NCBI GenBank assembly: GCA_902583445.1
Contig: CACHVZ010000007.1
Coordinates: forward strand, 1-53,469
Source of the DNA: an uncultured Bacteroidota bacterium
GTDB taxonomy: Bacteria; Bacteroidota; Bacteroidia; Flavobacteriales; Flavobacteriaceae
Direction of reading: 5' to 3'
Length of the DNA: 53,469 nucleotides
Numbering within the stretch: the first letter of the stretch is position 1; each line of letters begins with the position of its first letter. Position numbers and translations under genes: made by a program. The notes below the pieces were generated by a model that saw nothing but the letters and a program-made list of their open reading frames with translations, had not been told where the DNA came from and searched no databases. Below, in pieces: positions 9,079 to 18,493 of this stretch.

Positions 9079-10020
9079 TTATAATTTATTGTGAGGAAAA
9101 TCTATTTTTTCAAATCCTACCATTACTCTCTTTAATTGAAATAAATTTTCGTTAAAATCGTTGTAGCCATTAATTGCAGTAGGGCAGCATATAATACCAT
9201 GTTTTTTTAATCTTAAAATTACCTCTTTATTAAAGTGATTCTTCTGTCCTTCAGGATATGAAAAATGTTGAATTTTTGATTTTAATTCATTAGATAATTT
9301 ATCTATACATTCAGAAATTTGGTAATTAAGATTATCATAATTTACAGATGATAAAATATTATGAGACACAGTGTGTCCTCCAATTGTAAATAATTGATTA
9401 TCATTCATTTGCCTAAGTTCGTTCCAAGATAATGTCTTGTAATTATCATGTAAATCTTTTCTGGGAATTACATCTGTTTGATGAATTAGATCATTTATAA
9501 TCTCATCTTTTTGATCTGATTTAGTTTTTTTACAGAATTTTTTTATAGAAATTAAAGCAATTGATTTATTCTTATTTGATGTTAAGTCAAAACATGTTTT
9601 TTTATCTAAGTATAGCTCTATTGATTCCTTTTCACAGAAATGAAGACATTGCTCAATCACATCAACCCAAAACATTTTTTTAGTATCTATTACCCCTGTA
9701 GTTATATAGAAAACACTAGGAAGTTTAAGGGACTCTAGTATTGGAGCTGCTATAGTTATATTATTTTTAAACCCATCATCAAAACTAATTATTGTAGGGT
9801 ATTCGGGAACTCTTTTATTATTTTTCTTTATCTCAACCCATTGATCTATACTTAATGGTGAACATCTTTTTTTAATAAACTCCATTTGAAACAAAAAGTC
9901 ATCTTCATTAATATGCTTACCCTGACAATTAATAATTCCCTCGTTGGGCTTATCAGTCACACCGTGGTATAAGAGTATATTCAATTTATCTTTTAATTGA
10001 GTATTTAAAGCGTATTTCAT
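9079..10020 (-). CDS. Polysaccharide deacetylase (NodB/CE4 fold)
   Basis: 313 residues. NodB motif 1 appears as SFDDGFKNN with the DDG at 81-83. Motif 2 (HxxxH) is seen in GGHTVSH (H216, H220), and FSYPEG (253-258) matches the third conserved block. CE4 enzymes remove N- or O-acetyl groups from sugars using a metal held by the Asp-His-His set. No signal peptide or membrane segment is seen, so action in the cytoplasm on a nucleotide- or lipid-linked sugar is likely. Next to a formyltransferase, an attractive reading is that it frees an amine that is then formylated; this is inference. Confidence 0.85.
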   Translation of the reverse strand: MKYALNTQLKDKLNILLYHGVTDKPNEGIINCQGKHINEDDFLFQMEFIKKRCSPLSIDQWVEIKKNNKRVPEYPTIISFDDGFKNNITIAAPILESLKLPSVFYITTGVIDTKKMFWVDVIEQCLHFCEKESIELYLDKKTCFDLTSNKNKSIALISIKKFCKKTKSDQKDEIINDLIHQTDVIPRKDLHDNYKTLSWNELRQMNDNQLFTIGGHTVSHNILSSVNYDNLNYQISECIDKLSNELKSKIQHFSYPEGQKNHFNKEVILRLKKHGIICCPTAINGYNDFNENLFQLKRVMVGFEKIDFPHNKL

Positions 10021-10022
10021 TA

Positions 10023-10742
10023 TTATATGTTTTTACAATAATTATTAAACTTTAGTTGTACTTTTTTTTTCAACTCAAGTGGCATGAAGGTGAAATACTC
10101 TCCAACTTTCTCTTGTTTTTTTAATTGAATATCTCCATTAAAAAAATCTTCTAACAACATTAAAGTTATATCTACAGCTAATATTGTTGTATAATATCTA
10201 ATATGATGTATTTTCATTGAGTTTTTAATTTCTAAAAGTTTTTGATATACATAGTCTCCTGTGTCAAGCTTCTTCTCAACCATATGAATTGTAGTACCTA
10301 ATTTATCATACTCATTATTGTATATTGCCCACAAATCAGAATCAAGACCTCTATAAAACTGAGGAATTCCCCTATGAATATTAAATAAATTACCATCAAA
10401 AAGTGAATAAATCTTTTCTTTTATTAACGATGTTCCAAAAACTAAACCTAGAGAGGGTTTTATTATTTTTATTTTGTCAAAAACAATACTATCATTAATA
10501 TTATTAACGTTATAAACTTTTATTGTTTTGTTAAGATCTCGTGAAGTAGTTTTAAAAAAATTTTCTATTTCAAATTTTTCTTCTATAGATTCAAATAATG
10601 GGCCAGTTTTAAAATTAGGTTTTGGTAGGTTCTTTTGAAAAAATACAGAATCAACAATGAATCCTTCTTCATAAATTTTATTAATATAGAATCTATGATG
10701 TAAAGTGTCAGTTGTTAGAATAATTATTTTTTTAAACTCCAA
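10023..10742 (-). CDS. Sugar N-formyltransferase-like protein
   Basis: About 239 residues from a TTG at 10742. An upstream TTG at 10772 is also in frame, but the family N-terminus (KKIIILTTD) argues for the shorter form. The methionyl-tRNA-formyltransferase catalytic triad is present: N121 and H123 in [13 protein letters not shown], and D160 in KLDTGDY. The usual NxHPSLLP reads NIHRGIPQ. There is no tRNA-binding C-terminal domain, so a small-molecule amine such as an amino sugar is the likely acceptor, with N10-formyl-THF as donor. It overlaps the end of the short NeuB-like gene by 11 bases. This is the first of two formyltransferases in the locus. Confidence 0.8.
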   Translation of the reverse strand: MEFKKIIILTTDTLHHRFYINKIYEEGFIVDSVFFQKNLPKPNFKTGPLFESIEEKFEIENFFKTTSRDLNKTIKVYNVNNINDSIVFDKIKIIKPSLGLVFGTSLIKEKIYSLFDGNLFNIHRGIPQFYRGLDSDLWAIYNNEYDKLGTTIHMVEKKLDTGDYVYQKLLEIKNSMKIHHIRYYTTILAVDITLMLLEDFFNGDIQLKKQEKVGEYFTFMPLELKKKVQLKFNNYCKNI

Positions 10743-11418
10743 TTGAATTATTTTTAAATATATTCCTACCAATAGTAGTCATAGTTCTAAATTCATCTGG
10801 TGTTGCACTCAAACTATGATCTCTTATAGTTGTATCCGATTTATCTAAAGTAAAATGTTTCTCAATAATTTTTGCTCCTCTAGTAATTGCTGTTAAAGGT
10901 ATTTCTATACCAATTGAATGGTCAGAGTAACCATCAAATTTTGAGTTTTTAAAATCTTTAGGAAGGTCAACTAAGTCCGATGGAAAAGTAGGGTATTTTG
11001 ACTTACACCAAAGGTAATGAACATTATCATATTCTTTAAAAGGCAAATTTTCTTTATCAGACATTCCAAGAGAAATAAATGTTGGCTTATTTAAATTTAG
11101 AATCTTTTCTACTAGAGCAGGGTTATCTACTACTGTTCTACTTGCAATTTTAAATTTGTCTTGATTAATTTTTTTTGATAATTCAAAGGCTTCTTCATTA
11201 AAAATAGAAGCCATAAATTGAATATCATAATAATTGCAACTTTCAACTATTTGTTTTAGAGCCTCTAAAGGAATATGATTAATTTCATCTTTTTTAGCTC
11301 TCCATCCTAACTGGAATTTTGCAATATCCGCACCAGCCAATTTGGCTTGTCGAATAAGTTCATGACATAAATCAAGATTTCCATTATGATTAAGTCCTAT
11401 TTCTGCTATAAATATCAT
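10732..11418 (-). CDS. Short NeuB-like nonulosonate synthase without SAF domain
   Basis: 228 residues against about 330-350 for NeuB/SpsE. It has AEIGLNHNG (5-13), KFQ (34-36), KIAS (90-93), KYPT (141-144), GYSDHSIG (163-170) and IIEKHFT (184-190). The two histidines that hold the metal in NeuB (H167, H188 here) and the PEP-binding lysines and serine region are therefore kept. The C-terminal antifreeze-like SAF domain, which supplies an active-site arginine to the partner subunit in NeuB, is absent, and the barrel loops are short. It would condense PEP with a hexose-derived aldose if active. It pairs with the SpsF-like cytidylyltransferase two genes upstream. Confidence 0.8.
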   Translation of the reverse strand: MIFIAEIGLNHNGNLDLCHELIRQAKLAGADIAKFQLGWRAKKDEINHIPLEALKQIVESCNYYDIQFMASIFNEEAFELSKKINQDKFKIASRTVVDNPALVEKILNLNKPTFISLGMSDKENLPFKEYDNVHYLWCKSKYPTFPSDLVDLPKDFKNSKFDGYSDHSIGIEIPLTAITRGAKIIEKHFTLDKSDTTIRDHSLSATPDEFRTMTTIGRNIFKNNSIGV

Positions 11419-11423
11419 AAGAT

Positions 11424-13199
11424 TTAGTTTTTAGTTTTACTTATTAGCCATGATCCTATAAATAAATGATCAAGCCCACATCTTAAAAATGTGTCAATGG
11501 CATCATGGGGTGTTCCCACAATTGATTCTCCATGAATATTAAATGAAGTATTCATCAATGCACCAACACCGGTTATCTTTTCAAATTCTTCAATAAGAGA
11601 ATGATACTCAGGATTATCTTCTTTATGAACAATTTGAGGTCTAGCTGTTTTATCAAATGGATGAATACCAGCTGCTATATGATCTTTTGCTAAATCGGTT
11701 GTATCAAAACCTACAGCCATAAATCGTCCATCAATACCCTTTGGATTAATTATATAGTCATTTTCTCTTTCCTTAATAATGCTTGGTGCAAATGGCATCC
11801 AAAAATCTCTCATTTTAACGAGTTTATTTATATGATGAATAACATCAGGTCTTCTAGGATCTGCAAGTATTGATCTATTTCCAAGAGCCCTAGCACCAAA
11901 TTCCATCCCACCTTTACCATATCTCGCAACCACATCCCCATCAGATAATAGTTTTGCAACTTTTGATTCATTTGTATTTTGAACTTTGTAGTCTTCCGGA
12001 ACTATTTTTTCAATTGTCTTCAGAATTAAATCTTCACTATATATAGGGCCTAGAAATCCATTGGTTGGAGATTTGACACTTTCAATAGATTGAGTCTCAT
12101 TGATATATTCTAAATAAGCAGCACCAATTGAAATTGATTCATCTCCAGGACCAGGAGGCACAAATAGGTATTCTAGATCATCTAGTTCTGAAATTAATTT
12201 ATTTGCCTTAATATTTTGAGCTACACCGCCTGATAAAATAATATTTGCAATTCCTGTTTCCTTTATACCATTTGATATCCAATTAACCAAAAGTTCTTCA
12301 CACCTTTTTTGAATTCCGTATGCAATAGCATCAAATCTTTGACCCTCAAGTTTATCTTTAAAGTAGAAAAAATGATCTTGGATTTCTTTTTTATATTTGA
12401 ATCCTAATCCATCATTTTGAAGAGTTTCAGCATAAATATCATAAGCCTCTTTTCCATATTTATCAGAATTGTATGCTGCAAGACCCATTAATTTATATTC
12501 ATGCTCAGCAGGCCTCATTCCTAACAAGAGTGTAGCATATCTATACATTCTACCAATGTTACAATTTGATGTTCTATATATTTCGTTTAGTAGACTGCCC
12601 TTTTCCCCAATTGAAACTGTTCCATTTGCAGAGTCACCAAATCCATCCATTGTATAAACAAGTGTTTTTTCATTAATTTTAGGACACATCATATAGGCAT
12701 AATAAGCATGACATGCATGATGATTTTGATAAGAAATTTTACTTTTATCTATATTTAGATATTCTGAAACATGCTTTACCCTAGCTAGCCACATTCCTTC
12801 ATGGTCTAACTCATCTTTTATTAATTTTTCATCATATGGAAATGACTTTTTATCAACCCTATGTGACAAAATATCAAGATACTTAGGTTTTTTATTTTCA
12901 TAAAGTTTGGGGTACCAATACTCTTTTTGTTCTTTCCAATAATCCAAGACACTTAATCTTGAATTTCTTCCGGTATAGAAATAAGCTGGAATTAATTTTT
13001 TTGTAGACATTGCAACTCTATCAATCTGGTGAGGTTTAATCCCACCTTGATCCATTACACATTCAATTGCCTGTCTAGGAAATCCATAATGATTTTTTTG
13101 TCTAGAAAGTCTTTCTTCTGCGATAGAGCATTTTAGTTCACCATTGATAATTAGTGCTGCACTTGCATTATGCCCATCATGTATTCCTAATACTACCAT
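11424..13199 (-). CDS. NodU/CmcH-family O-carbamoyltransferase
   Basis: 591 residues from the ATG at 13199. The open frame extends 15 codons further upstream, but the family begins [14 protein letters not shown], so this ATG is preferred. The N-terminal Kae1/ASKHA-like domain shows [16 protein letters not shown] (160-165) and TMDGFGD (184-190). A later segment has LSGGVAQN and the C-terminal domain has [15 protein letters not shown]. The family transfers a carbamoyl group from carbamoyl phosphate, through carbamoyl-adenylate, to a sugar hydroxyl. The start overlaps the SpsF-like gene by 23 bases. Its presence predicts a carbamoylated residue in the glycan. Confidence 0.92.
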   Translation of the reverse strand: MVVLGIHDGHNASAALIINGELKCSIAEERLSRQKNHYGFPRQAIECVMDQGGIKPHQIDRVAMSTKKLIPAYFYTGRNSRLSVLDYWKEQKEYWYPKLYENKKPKYLDILSHRVDKKSFPYDEKLIKDELDHEGMWLARVKHVSEYLNIDKSKISYQNHHACHAYYAYMMCPKINEKTLVYTMDGFGDSANGTVSIGEKGSLLNEIYRTSNCNIGRMYRYATLLLGMRPAEHEYKLMGLAAYNSDKYGKEAYDIYAETLQNDGLGFKYKKEIQDHFFYFKDKLEGQRFDAIAYGIQKRCEELLVNWISNGIKETGIANIILSGGVAQNIKANKLISELDDLEYLFVPPGPGDESISIGAAYLEYINETQSIESVKSPTNGFLGPIYSEDLILKTIEKIVPEDYKVQNTNESKVAKLLSDGDVVARYGKGGMEFGARALGNRSILADPRRPDVIHHINKLVKMRDFWMPFAPSIIKERENDYIINPKGIDGRFMAVGFDTTDLAKDHIAAGIHPFDKTARPQIVHKEDNPEYHSLIEEFEKITGVGALMNTSFNIHGESIVGTPHDAIDTFLRCGLDHLFIGSWLISKTKN

Positions 13200-13911
13200 A
13201 TTTTTTATTGTTATTATTATTTTCCCACTCAAATGCGAGATCAATTAACTGAATATAATCTGCATTAGTATTATTTTTTTTTATTTTTTTAGCAATCCAT
13301 GTAGCTTTTTTCAAGTCTTGATGATTGTCTATGACAAGTCTAGAGTTTACCTTTTCCTTTGGAATCCCATTTTGCACATTTCTAATATTAAACAATTTTG
13401 GATTTTCATAAAAATATTTTGTTATGTGTTCTCTGTGATCTTTATTATTACTTTGTGCAATTACAAACTTCAATGCATTAGTTGAAATCACTTCTCCAGA
13501 CAAACCAGGTGGAACGGTTCTTGGGAAAATATTTGTCGTAATATCACTAGATTCTAGATTATGTATTTCGATTAATTTATCATAAATAGTAAAGTCAAAG
13601 AACGGCCTATCTCCGCAAATTCTGAGGAAACTATCATAATTAAACTCTTTGCATGTTTCAATTGCTCTAACGGCAACATCTAATAAACTACCTCTATACA
13701 CATCAATATTTTTGGATTTAGAAAGAGTGGCAATTATATCATCTTCTTTATCAATTGATGTTGCAACACATAAATGGTCAATCTTTGAAATTTGCTTTGC
13801 TCTCTCAATTACTCTTTCAATTAGAGAGACGCCATCTATTTCAATCATTGCCTTACCCGGTAACCTTGAAGAATTCATCCTAGCAAATATTATTCCACCT
13901 ATTCTAGTCAT
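13177..13911 (-). CDS. SpsF-like cytidylyltransferase
   Basis: 244 residues with a nucleotidyltransferase Rossmann fold. The nucleotide-binding loop reads FARMNSSRLPGK (9-20), the SpsF version of the NeuA RGGSKGI loop, and the acidic metal site is in CGDRPFFD (99-106). SpsF homologues occur with SpsE (NeuB-like) in spore-coat and other glycan loci, where they are thought to activate an ulosonic acid with CTP. Here a NeuB-like gene lies two genes downstream, which matches. It overlaps the upstream 499-residue protein by 8 bases and the carbamoyltransferase by 23. Confidence 0.85.
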   Translation of the reverse strand: MTRIGGIIFARMNSSRLPGKAMIEIDGVSLIERVIERAKQISKIDHLCVATSIDKEDDIIATLSKSKNIDVYRGSLLDVAVRAIETCKEFNYDSFLRICGDRPFFDFTIYDKLIEIHNLESSDITTNIFPRTVPPGLSGEVISTNALKFVIAQSNNKDHREHITKYFYENPKLFNIRNVQNGIPKEKVNSRLVIDNHQDLKKATWIAKKIKKNNTNADYIQLIDLAFEWENNNNNKKYGSIRNT

Positions 13912-15403
13912 TAATATTGTTGTTTAAAATATCCTCAAATAAGTCATAAATACCATCCATCTGATAATCATAAAAGCTATTATCAATAAGTGACTTAAAC
14001 CTTATTGAACTTCTTGAATTTAGAAGTCCCATTGTACATTCTTTTACCATTTTATTTTTCAAAAAATTGATTATATAGTCCTTATTTTGAATTTTATTTT
14101 CCATTATCTCCTTGTACCTCAAGCTAGAGGACCAACTAATAGTGTTGGGACATCCTTTATACCAACAATTACCAAAAATTATTGATTTCTTACCAATAAT
14201 AGCAGATTCAAATCCAAGAGTTCCAGTAATTGTAGATGTAAATAATGAATTTTTAATTAAGTCAATTGTTTTTATTTCATGATTGATAATGAATACATTA
14301 TCTATTTCGTTAATTAGCCTGTAAAGAAGGGGACTTCTTCCTCTGTAGCCCCATATTGATTTGACAAAAACTGATGGATGTTCTTTTATATATATTTTAA
14401 TTTCATTTGGGACTAATTCTCTAAGCTTAAGAATTGCAATTAGTTGATCATGAAAATCACCACCATCAGGAAGAGTTGATCTCTCTGGCTCATAGTGAAG
14501 TCCATAATAGATGAAATCATCTTCTAGACTAAACTTATTGTAAGTATATTTCTTTAATTCCTTTAAAATGTTTTGTCTTCTTTTATTTATATATTTTAAT
14601 TTTTTTAATGCTGAGATTTTAAAGGGATTTAATGGGTTATATTCAAGATGTTCATTATAATTCTTTTTAGAAATATATTTTCTAAGGGTGTCTTTTAGTA
14701 AATTAATTATTTGATTTTTTTTCCAGGTTAGACTCTTAGATTCAAGTCTTTCGAGTTCAGTATGATTAGTTCTATAAGTATCTTTTTTTTCATGAATATT
14801 ATCAACTATTGACTTAATCTTATCTGAAAATTTTAAAATATATTTTTTATTTATAGGTTTTAAAAAATTTAATCTATTACCGCTAACTGTATCCTGAACT
14901 GATAGAATCGGAAGATATGTCCATGATACAAAATTTCTACATGGAATATTATAAAATTTACAAACTTGGAAGATAGTATGTTGAATATGTGAATGTGGAT
15001 TCTCAACTGAAATTAAAAAATCAGGTTTTTGTGTTTCAATTTTATCCAATGTCCAAAGAACTGTTTGGTGAAAAATTGTTTCTCTATCAAGCCTACTCAA
15101 CATTGATGTCTCATCTATTCTATCCATCATTTTTAATGAACGATCTTTTGCAATTAGATAATTTGTTGAATGGAAAAAATCATTAAGCCTACCCTCACAA
15201 TTGAAATCAGATATTTTATGAGATTTAAATTTAAAAAAATCAAAGTCTTTTACAACCTCATCTCCAAATTCTAATCTTGCTCTTTCAAAATGAGTATGAT
15301 CTCCAATCCATAGAACAGGCTCGGCTATTTTGTTCTCTTTTAATTTGACAGCTATGTCAAACCAATGTTCATTTGAAGTCATAAAATAGAAATACCTCTT
15401 CAT
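13904..15403 (-). CDS. Capsule-synthesis-like GT-B protein of unknown substrate
   Basis: 499 residues. The C-terminal half has YYGLHYEPE (299-307), KEHPS (340-344) and TGTLGFESA (393-401). This resembles capsule polysaccharide synthesis proteins and CMP-Kdo transferases of GT-B fold, in which a histidine-proline and a glycine-rich helix bind the nucleotide. The N-terminal half looks like a Rossmann acceptor domain and has no named motif. A charged Lys-rich segment links the halves at about 190-290. Proteins of this type are often encoded beside spsF, as here (8-base overlap). Transfer of the SpsF-activated sugar is a reasonable guess, not shown. Confidence 0.65.
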   Translation of the reverse strand: MKRYFYFMTSNEHWFDIAVKLKENKIAEPVLWIGDHTHFERARLEFGDEVVKDFDFFKFKSHKISDFNCEGRLNDFFHSTNYLIAKDRSLKMMDRIDETSMLSRLDRETIFHQTVLWTLDKIETQKPDFLISVENPHSHIQHTIFQVCKFYNIPCRNFVSWTYLPILSVQDTVSGNRLNFLKPINKKYILKFSDKIKSIVDNIHEKKDTYRTNHTELERLESKSLTWKKNQIINLLKDTLRKYISKKNYNEHLEYNPLNPFKISALKKLKYINKRRQNILKELKKYTYNKFSLEDDFIYYGLHYEPERSTLPDGGDFHDQLIAILKLRELVPNEIKIYIKEHPSVFVKSIWGYRGRSPLLYRLINEIDNVFIINHEIKTIDLIKNSLFTSTITGTLGFESAIIGKKSIIFGNCWYKGCPNTISWSSSLRYKEIMENKIQNKDYIINFLKNKMVKECTMGLLNSRSSIRFKSLIDNSFYDYQMDGIYDLFEDILNNNIND

Positions 15404-15410
15404 TATTAAT

Positions 15411-17213
15411 TTAAATTAGTTGTAACTCAACCATTTTACTAAGTTTTGATTGATTATTAGTTTTTAACTCCTTGAAATTTCCACTCTCAACTATTTTTCC
15501 ATTTTCCATTATGTAAATTTTGTCAACATTCTTTATAGTTGAGATTCTATGGGCGATTATTATTACTGTAATTTTTCCTTTTAATGATTCTATACTTTCC
15601 TGTATTTTTATTTCAGATTCAGAATCTAGGGCACTTGTTGCTTCATCTAAAATTAATAAATTAGGGTTCCTATATAACTCTCGTGCAATAAAAATTCGTT
15701 GTTTTTGACCACCTGATAAACGTAAACCTCTATCTCCTACTTTTGTGTTAAAACCATCCTCCAATGTATCAATAAAGTCAAGAATATTTGCTTGATCAGC
15801 TACATCTCTTATTCTTTTTAATATATCAGGGTCTTTAATATCATCTTTCCACATTATTATATTATTTGCAATTGTGTCATCGAAAATCAAGGTCTCTTGT
15901 GATACGTATCCAATTTGACTATTCCAACTTGACTTTTTAATTCTATTTGAACTTATGCCATCAATGAACATATCACCTGAGGTGTATTTGTGAGACAAAG
16001 TAATAATATCTGCTAAAGTTGTTTTTCCTGAACCTGATTCTCCAATAAATGCAATAGAACTTTTTGCAGGGATGTTTATAGAAATTGAACTAACACCTTT
16101 TGAGTTTTTTTCATAACTAAAGCTTAAATTTCTTAAATCAATTTCTTTACTTAGTTTACCAATTGAAATTTCTCCATCTGATAATTGATTCTGCTTTTGA
16201 TTAATAAATTCTTTATGAACAAGTTCCATACTTCCGATATATTGAAATGTTCCTTGAAAAGCAGTTTGTACCTCTAAGGTAGAGTTTAAGGCTCTGTAAA
16301 ATAATACTATAGAGACAAGTATTGGCTCTATTTGAGAGTTAAAATAATAAATTTGAATATATAGAATTGATATAATAAACACTACAGCAATAGGTTCTCT
16401 TACTGATTGAGTAAAGGCACTTGCAATACCTGATTTAATATGAGTATTAGTTAAAATAGAAATTGATTTGAAAATGTATCTCTTTAAGGATGTAATTTGA
16501 TTTGTAGATATTAAATACTTAAAACCGTGAAGAGATTGGATTAACCACTTGGTTAGTATCCCATTTTCCTCTGCGTTAATTCTAGATAAAGTTTGAACGT
16601 ATGTGTTCATTTTCAAAAAAAGTAATAAAATGATAACCCCAAAACCTAGTGCCATTGCTCCAAAACTAAATGTAATTATAAATGCAAGAGACATTAAAAC
16701 TATTGTATTCATAAAGTGGGAGCCAAGCCATACAAGTTGCTTAAAAGCTCTTAAAGCTTGTGTTGGTTGCTCATTTATTAAATTTATTAAATCACCTGTG
16801 TTTTTTGAAGAAAAATAATGATAGCTCATATTTGAGTATAATTCAAATAATCTCATTTTAATTTCTTTGAGCAGAGTCCCCATCATAAAAGCTGTAAGAC
16901 CGTGGGCAAAAAAAGTAATAACACCTTTTAAAATAAATGCAATTGCTATTATTGCAAGTATTGAATACATTGAATCTGAAAGTCCAAGATAATTGATAAA
17001 TGAGTTAAGTGTTTGAACAATTACTGATTCTGACTCAATACTCGATCCCTCATCAATAGATTGTAACAATGGAATTAGCATTAATATTCCTATTCCTTCT
17101 AAAAAAGATGAAATGATTCCTAGAATATAAATTAGATACATTCTTACTCCAAGATATAACTGATAAATTCTTATATATCTATATACGTCTTGTAATGGTT
17201 TTAATATTTTCAT
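15411..17213 (-). CDS. ABC exporter, fused permease-ATPase, PglK/MsbA type
   Basis: 600 residues. The N-terminal membrane domain spans about 25-315 with hydrophobic segments near 27-50, 82-105, 168-205 and 273-305. The ATPase follows: Walker A GESGSGKTT (391-399), signature LSGGQKQR (499-506), Walker B with D-loop ILDEATSALD (521-530), and the H-loop in IIAHR. Within a glycan locus this architecture fits a PglK-like flippase of lipid-linked oligosaccharide. No Wzx-type flippase is seen in the window, which strengthens that reading. It lies between the sugar dehydrogenases and the nonulosonate module with 7-11 base gaps. Confidence 0.88.
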   Translation of the reverse strand: MKILKPLQDVYRYIRIYQLYLGVRMYLIYILGIISSFLEGIGILMLIPLLQSIDEGSSIESESVIVQTLNSFINYLGLSDSMYSILAIIAIAFILKGVITFFAHGLTAFMMGTLLKEIKMRLFELYSNMSYHYFSSKNTGDLINLINEQPTQALRAFKQLVWLGSHFMNTIVLMSLAFIITFSFGAMALGFGVIILLLFLKMNTYVQTLSRINAEENGILTKWLIQSLHGFKYLISTNQITSLKRYIFKSISILTNTHIKSGIASAFTQSVREPIAVVFIISILYIQIYYFNSQIEPILVSIVLFYRALNSTLEVQTAFQGTFQYIGSMELVHKEFINQKQNQLSDGEISIGKLSKEIDLRNLSFSYEKNSKGVSSISINIPAKSSIAFIGESGSGKTTLADIITLSHKYTSGDMFIDGISSNRIKKSSWNSQIGYVSQETLIFDDTIANNIIMWKDDIKDPDILKRIRDVADQANILDFIDTLEDGFNTKVGDRGLRLSGGQKQRIFIARELYRNPNLLILDEATSALDSESEIKIQESIESLKGKITVIIIAHRISTIKNVDKIYIMENGKIVESGNFKELKTNNQSKLSKMVELQLI

Positions 17214-17224
17214 ATCAAAATATA

Positions 17225-18493
17225 TTATAATCTTGATGTATAAATTGGTTTTTCTAAAATTCCTTTAACATCATATACAATAGTATCATCATTAATTTTT
17301 AATTTTTCATAATCAATTGTTTTAAATTTATCGTGAGCTACAGCTACAATAATCATATTATATTTTTTATTAGGCAACTCGTTCATAACCTGAATGTTAT
17401 GGTCTGAGAAAAAAGAGTCTGAGTCTATCCATGGATCAACAACATCAAATTGAACTTTTAAATCTTCAAGTTCATTAAAAATATCCAACACACGAGTATT
17501 TCTGTAGTCAGGACAGTTCTCTTTAAATGTTGCTCCTAGAATTAATACATTTGTTTTATCTGATAAACTATTATTGAAATTATAAGCCTTAAATAACTCA
17601 GACACAACAAATTTTCCCATGCTATTGTTAACTTTTCTTCCGGCAAGAATAATTTCAGGTTTGTATCCTTCAATTTTTGCTTTATATGCTAAATAATATG
17701 GGTCTACACCTATACAGTGTCCTCCAACAAGTCCTGGCCTAAAGTCTAAAAAATTCCATTTAGTTGAGGCTGCGTCAATTACATCATTGGTATCTATATT
17801 CAGTTTAGAGAAGATCTTAGATAACTCGTTTATAAATGCTATATTAATATCTCTCTGAGCGTTTTCAATCACTTTTGCTGCCTCAGCAACTTTGATAGAA
17901 TTTGCAACATAAGTACCTGCATCTATAACTGATGAGTACAGTCGATTTATCTTTTTAGTCGTGTTTTTATTTGAACCTGAAACAACCTTTACTATTTTTT
18001 CTATTGTACGTTTTTTATCTCCAGGATTAATTCGCTCTGGAGAATATCCACAGAAAAAATCCTGATTATATACCATCTCACTATGTTTCTCAAGCAAAGG
18101 TACACAGACCTCTTCTGTACAACCTGGATACACAGTACTTTCATATATTACGATATCATTTTTTGATAATATTTTACCTACTGATTCTGAAGCTAAAACT
18201 AAGGCAGTGAGATCTGGCAAATTATCAGTATTGATTGGTGTAGGTACTGTAATAATATAAATATTACAAGTTTTTAAATCATTAATATTGTCAGTCAATA
18301 CAAAATTTCTATTTTTTGCAATATTCAAGCTTTCAGTTGAAATCTCCAATGTATTATCAATTGAACGGTTTAGTTCATTAATTCTTTTTGAATTAATATC
18401 AAAGCCAAGGACTTTATATTTTTTTGAAAAAGCTACTGCAACAGGCAAACCTACATAACCTAATCCGATAACTCCAATTTTTATTTTTTTCAT
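17225..18493 (-). CDS. UDP-N-acetyl-hexosamine 6-dehydrogenase, TviB/WbpA type
   Basis: 422 residues, normal for the UDP-glucose/GDP-mannose dehydrogenase superfamily. NAD-binding IGLGYVGLPVA is at 9-19, SPERINPGD at 151-159 (typical of the TviB/WbpA/WbpO branch), and the catalytic cysteine is C260 in GGHCIGVDPYY. It oxidises C6 of UDP-GlcNAc or UDP-GalNAc to the uronic acid with two NAD+. Its stop region overlaps nothing; its start overlaps the end of the ugd-like gene by 4 bases. Which N-acetyl sugar is used cannot be told from the sequence. Confidence 0.88.
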   Translation of the reverse strand: MKKIKIGVIGLGYVGLPVAVAFSKKYKVLGFDINSKRINELNRSIDNTLEISTESLNIAKNRNFVLTDNINDLKTCNIYIITVPTPINTDNLPDLTALVLASESVGKILSKNDIVIYESTVYPGCTEEVCVPLLEKHSEMVYNQDFFCGYSPERINPGDKKRTIEKIVKVVSGSNKNTTKKINRLYSSVIDAGTYVANSIKVAEAAKVIENAQRDINIAFINELSKIFSKLNIDTNDVIDAASTKWNFLDFRPGLVGGHCIGVDPYYLAYKAKIEGYKPEIILAGRKVNNSMGKFVVSELFKAYNFNNSLSDKTNVLILGATFKENCPDYRNTRVLDIFNELEDLKVQFDVVDPWIDSDSFFSDHNIQVMNELPNKKYNMIIVAVAHDKFKTIDYEKLKINDDTIVYDVKGILEKPIYTSRL

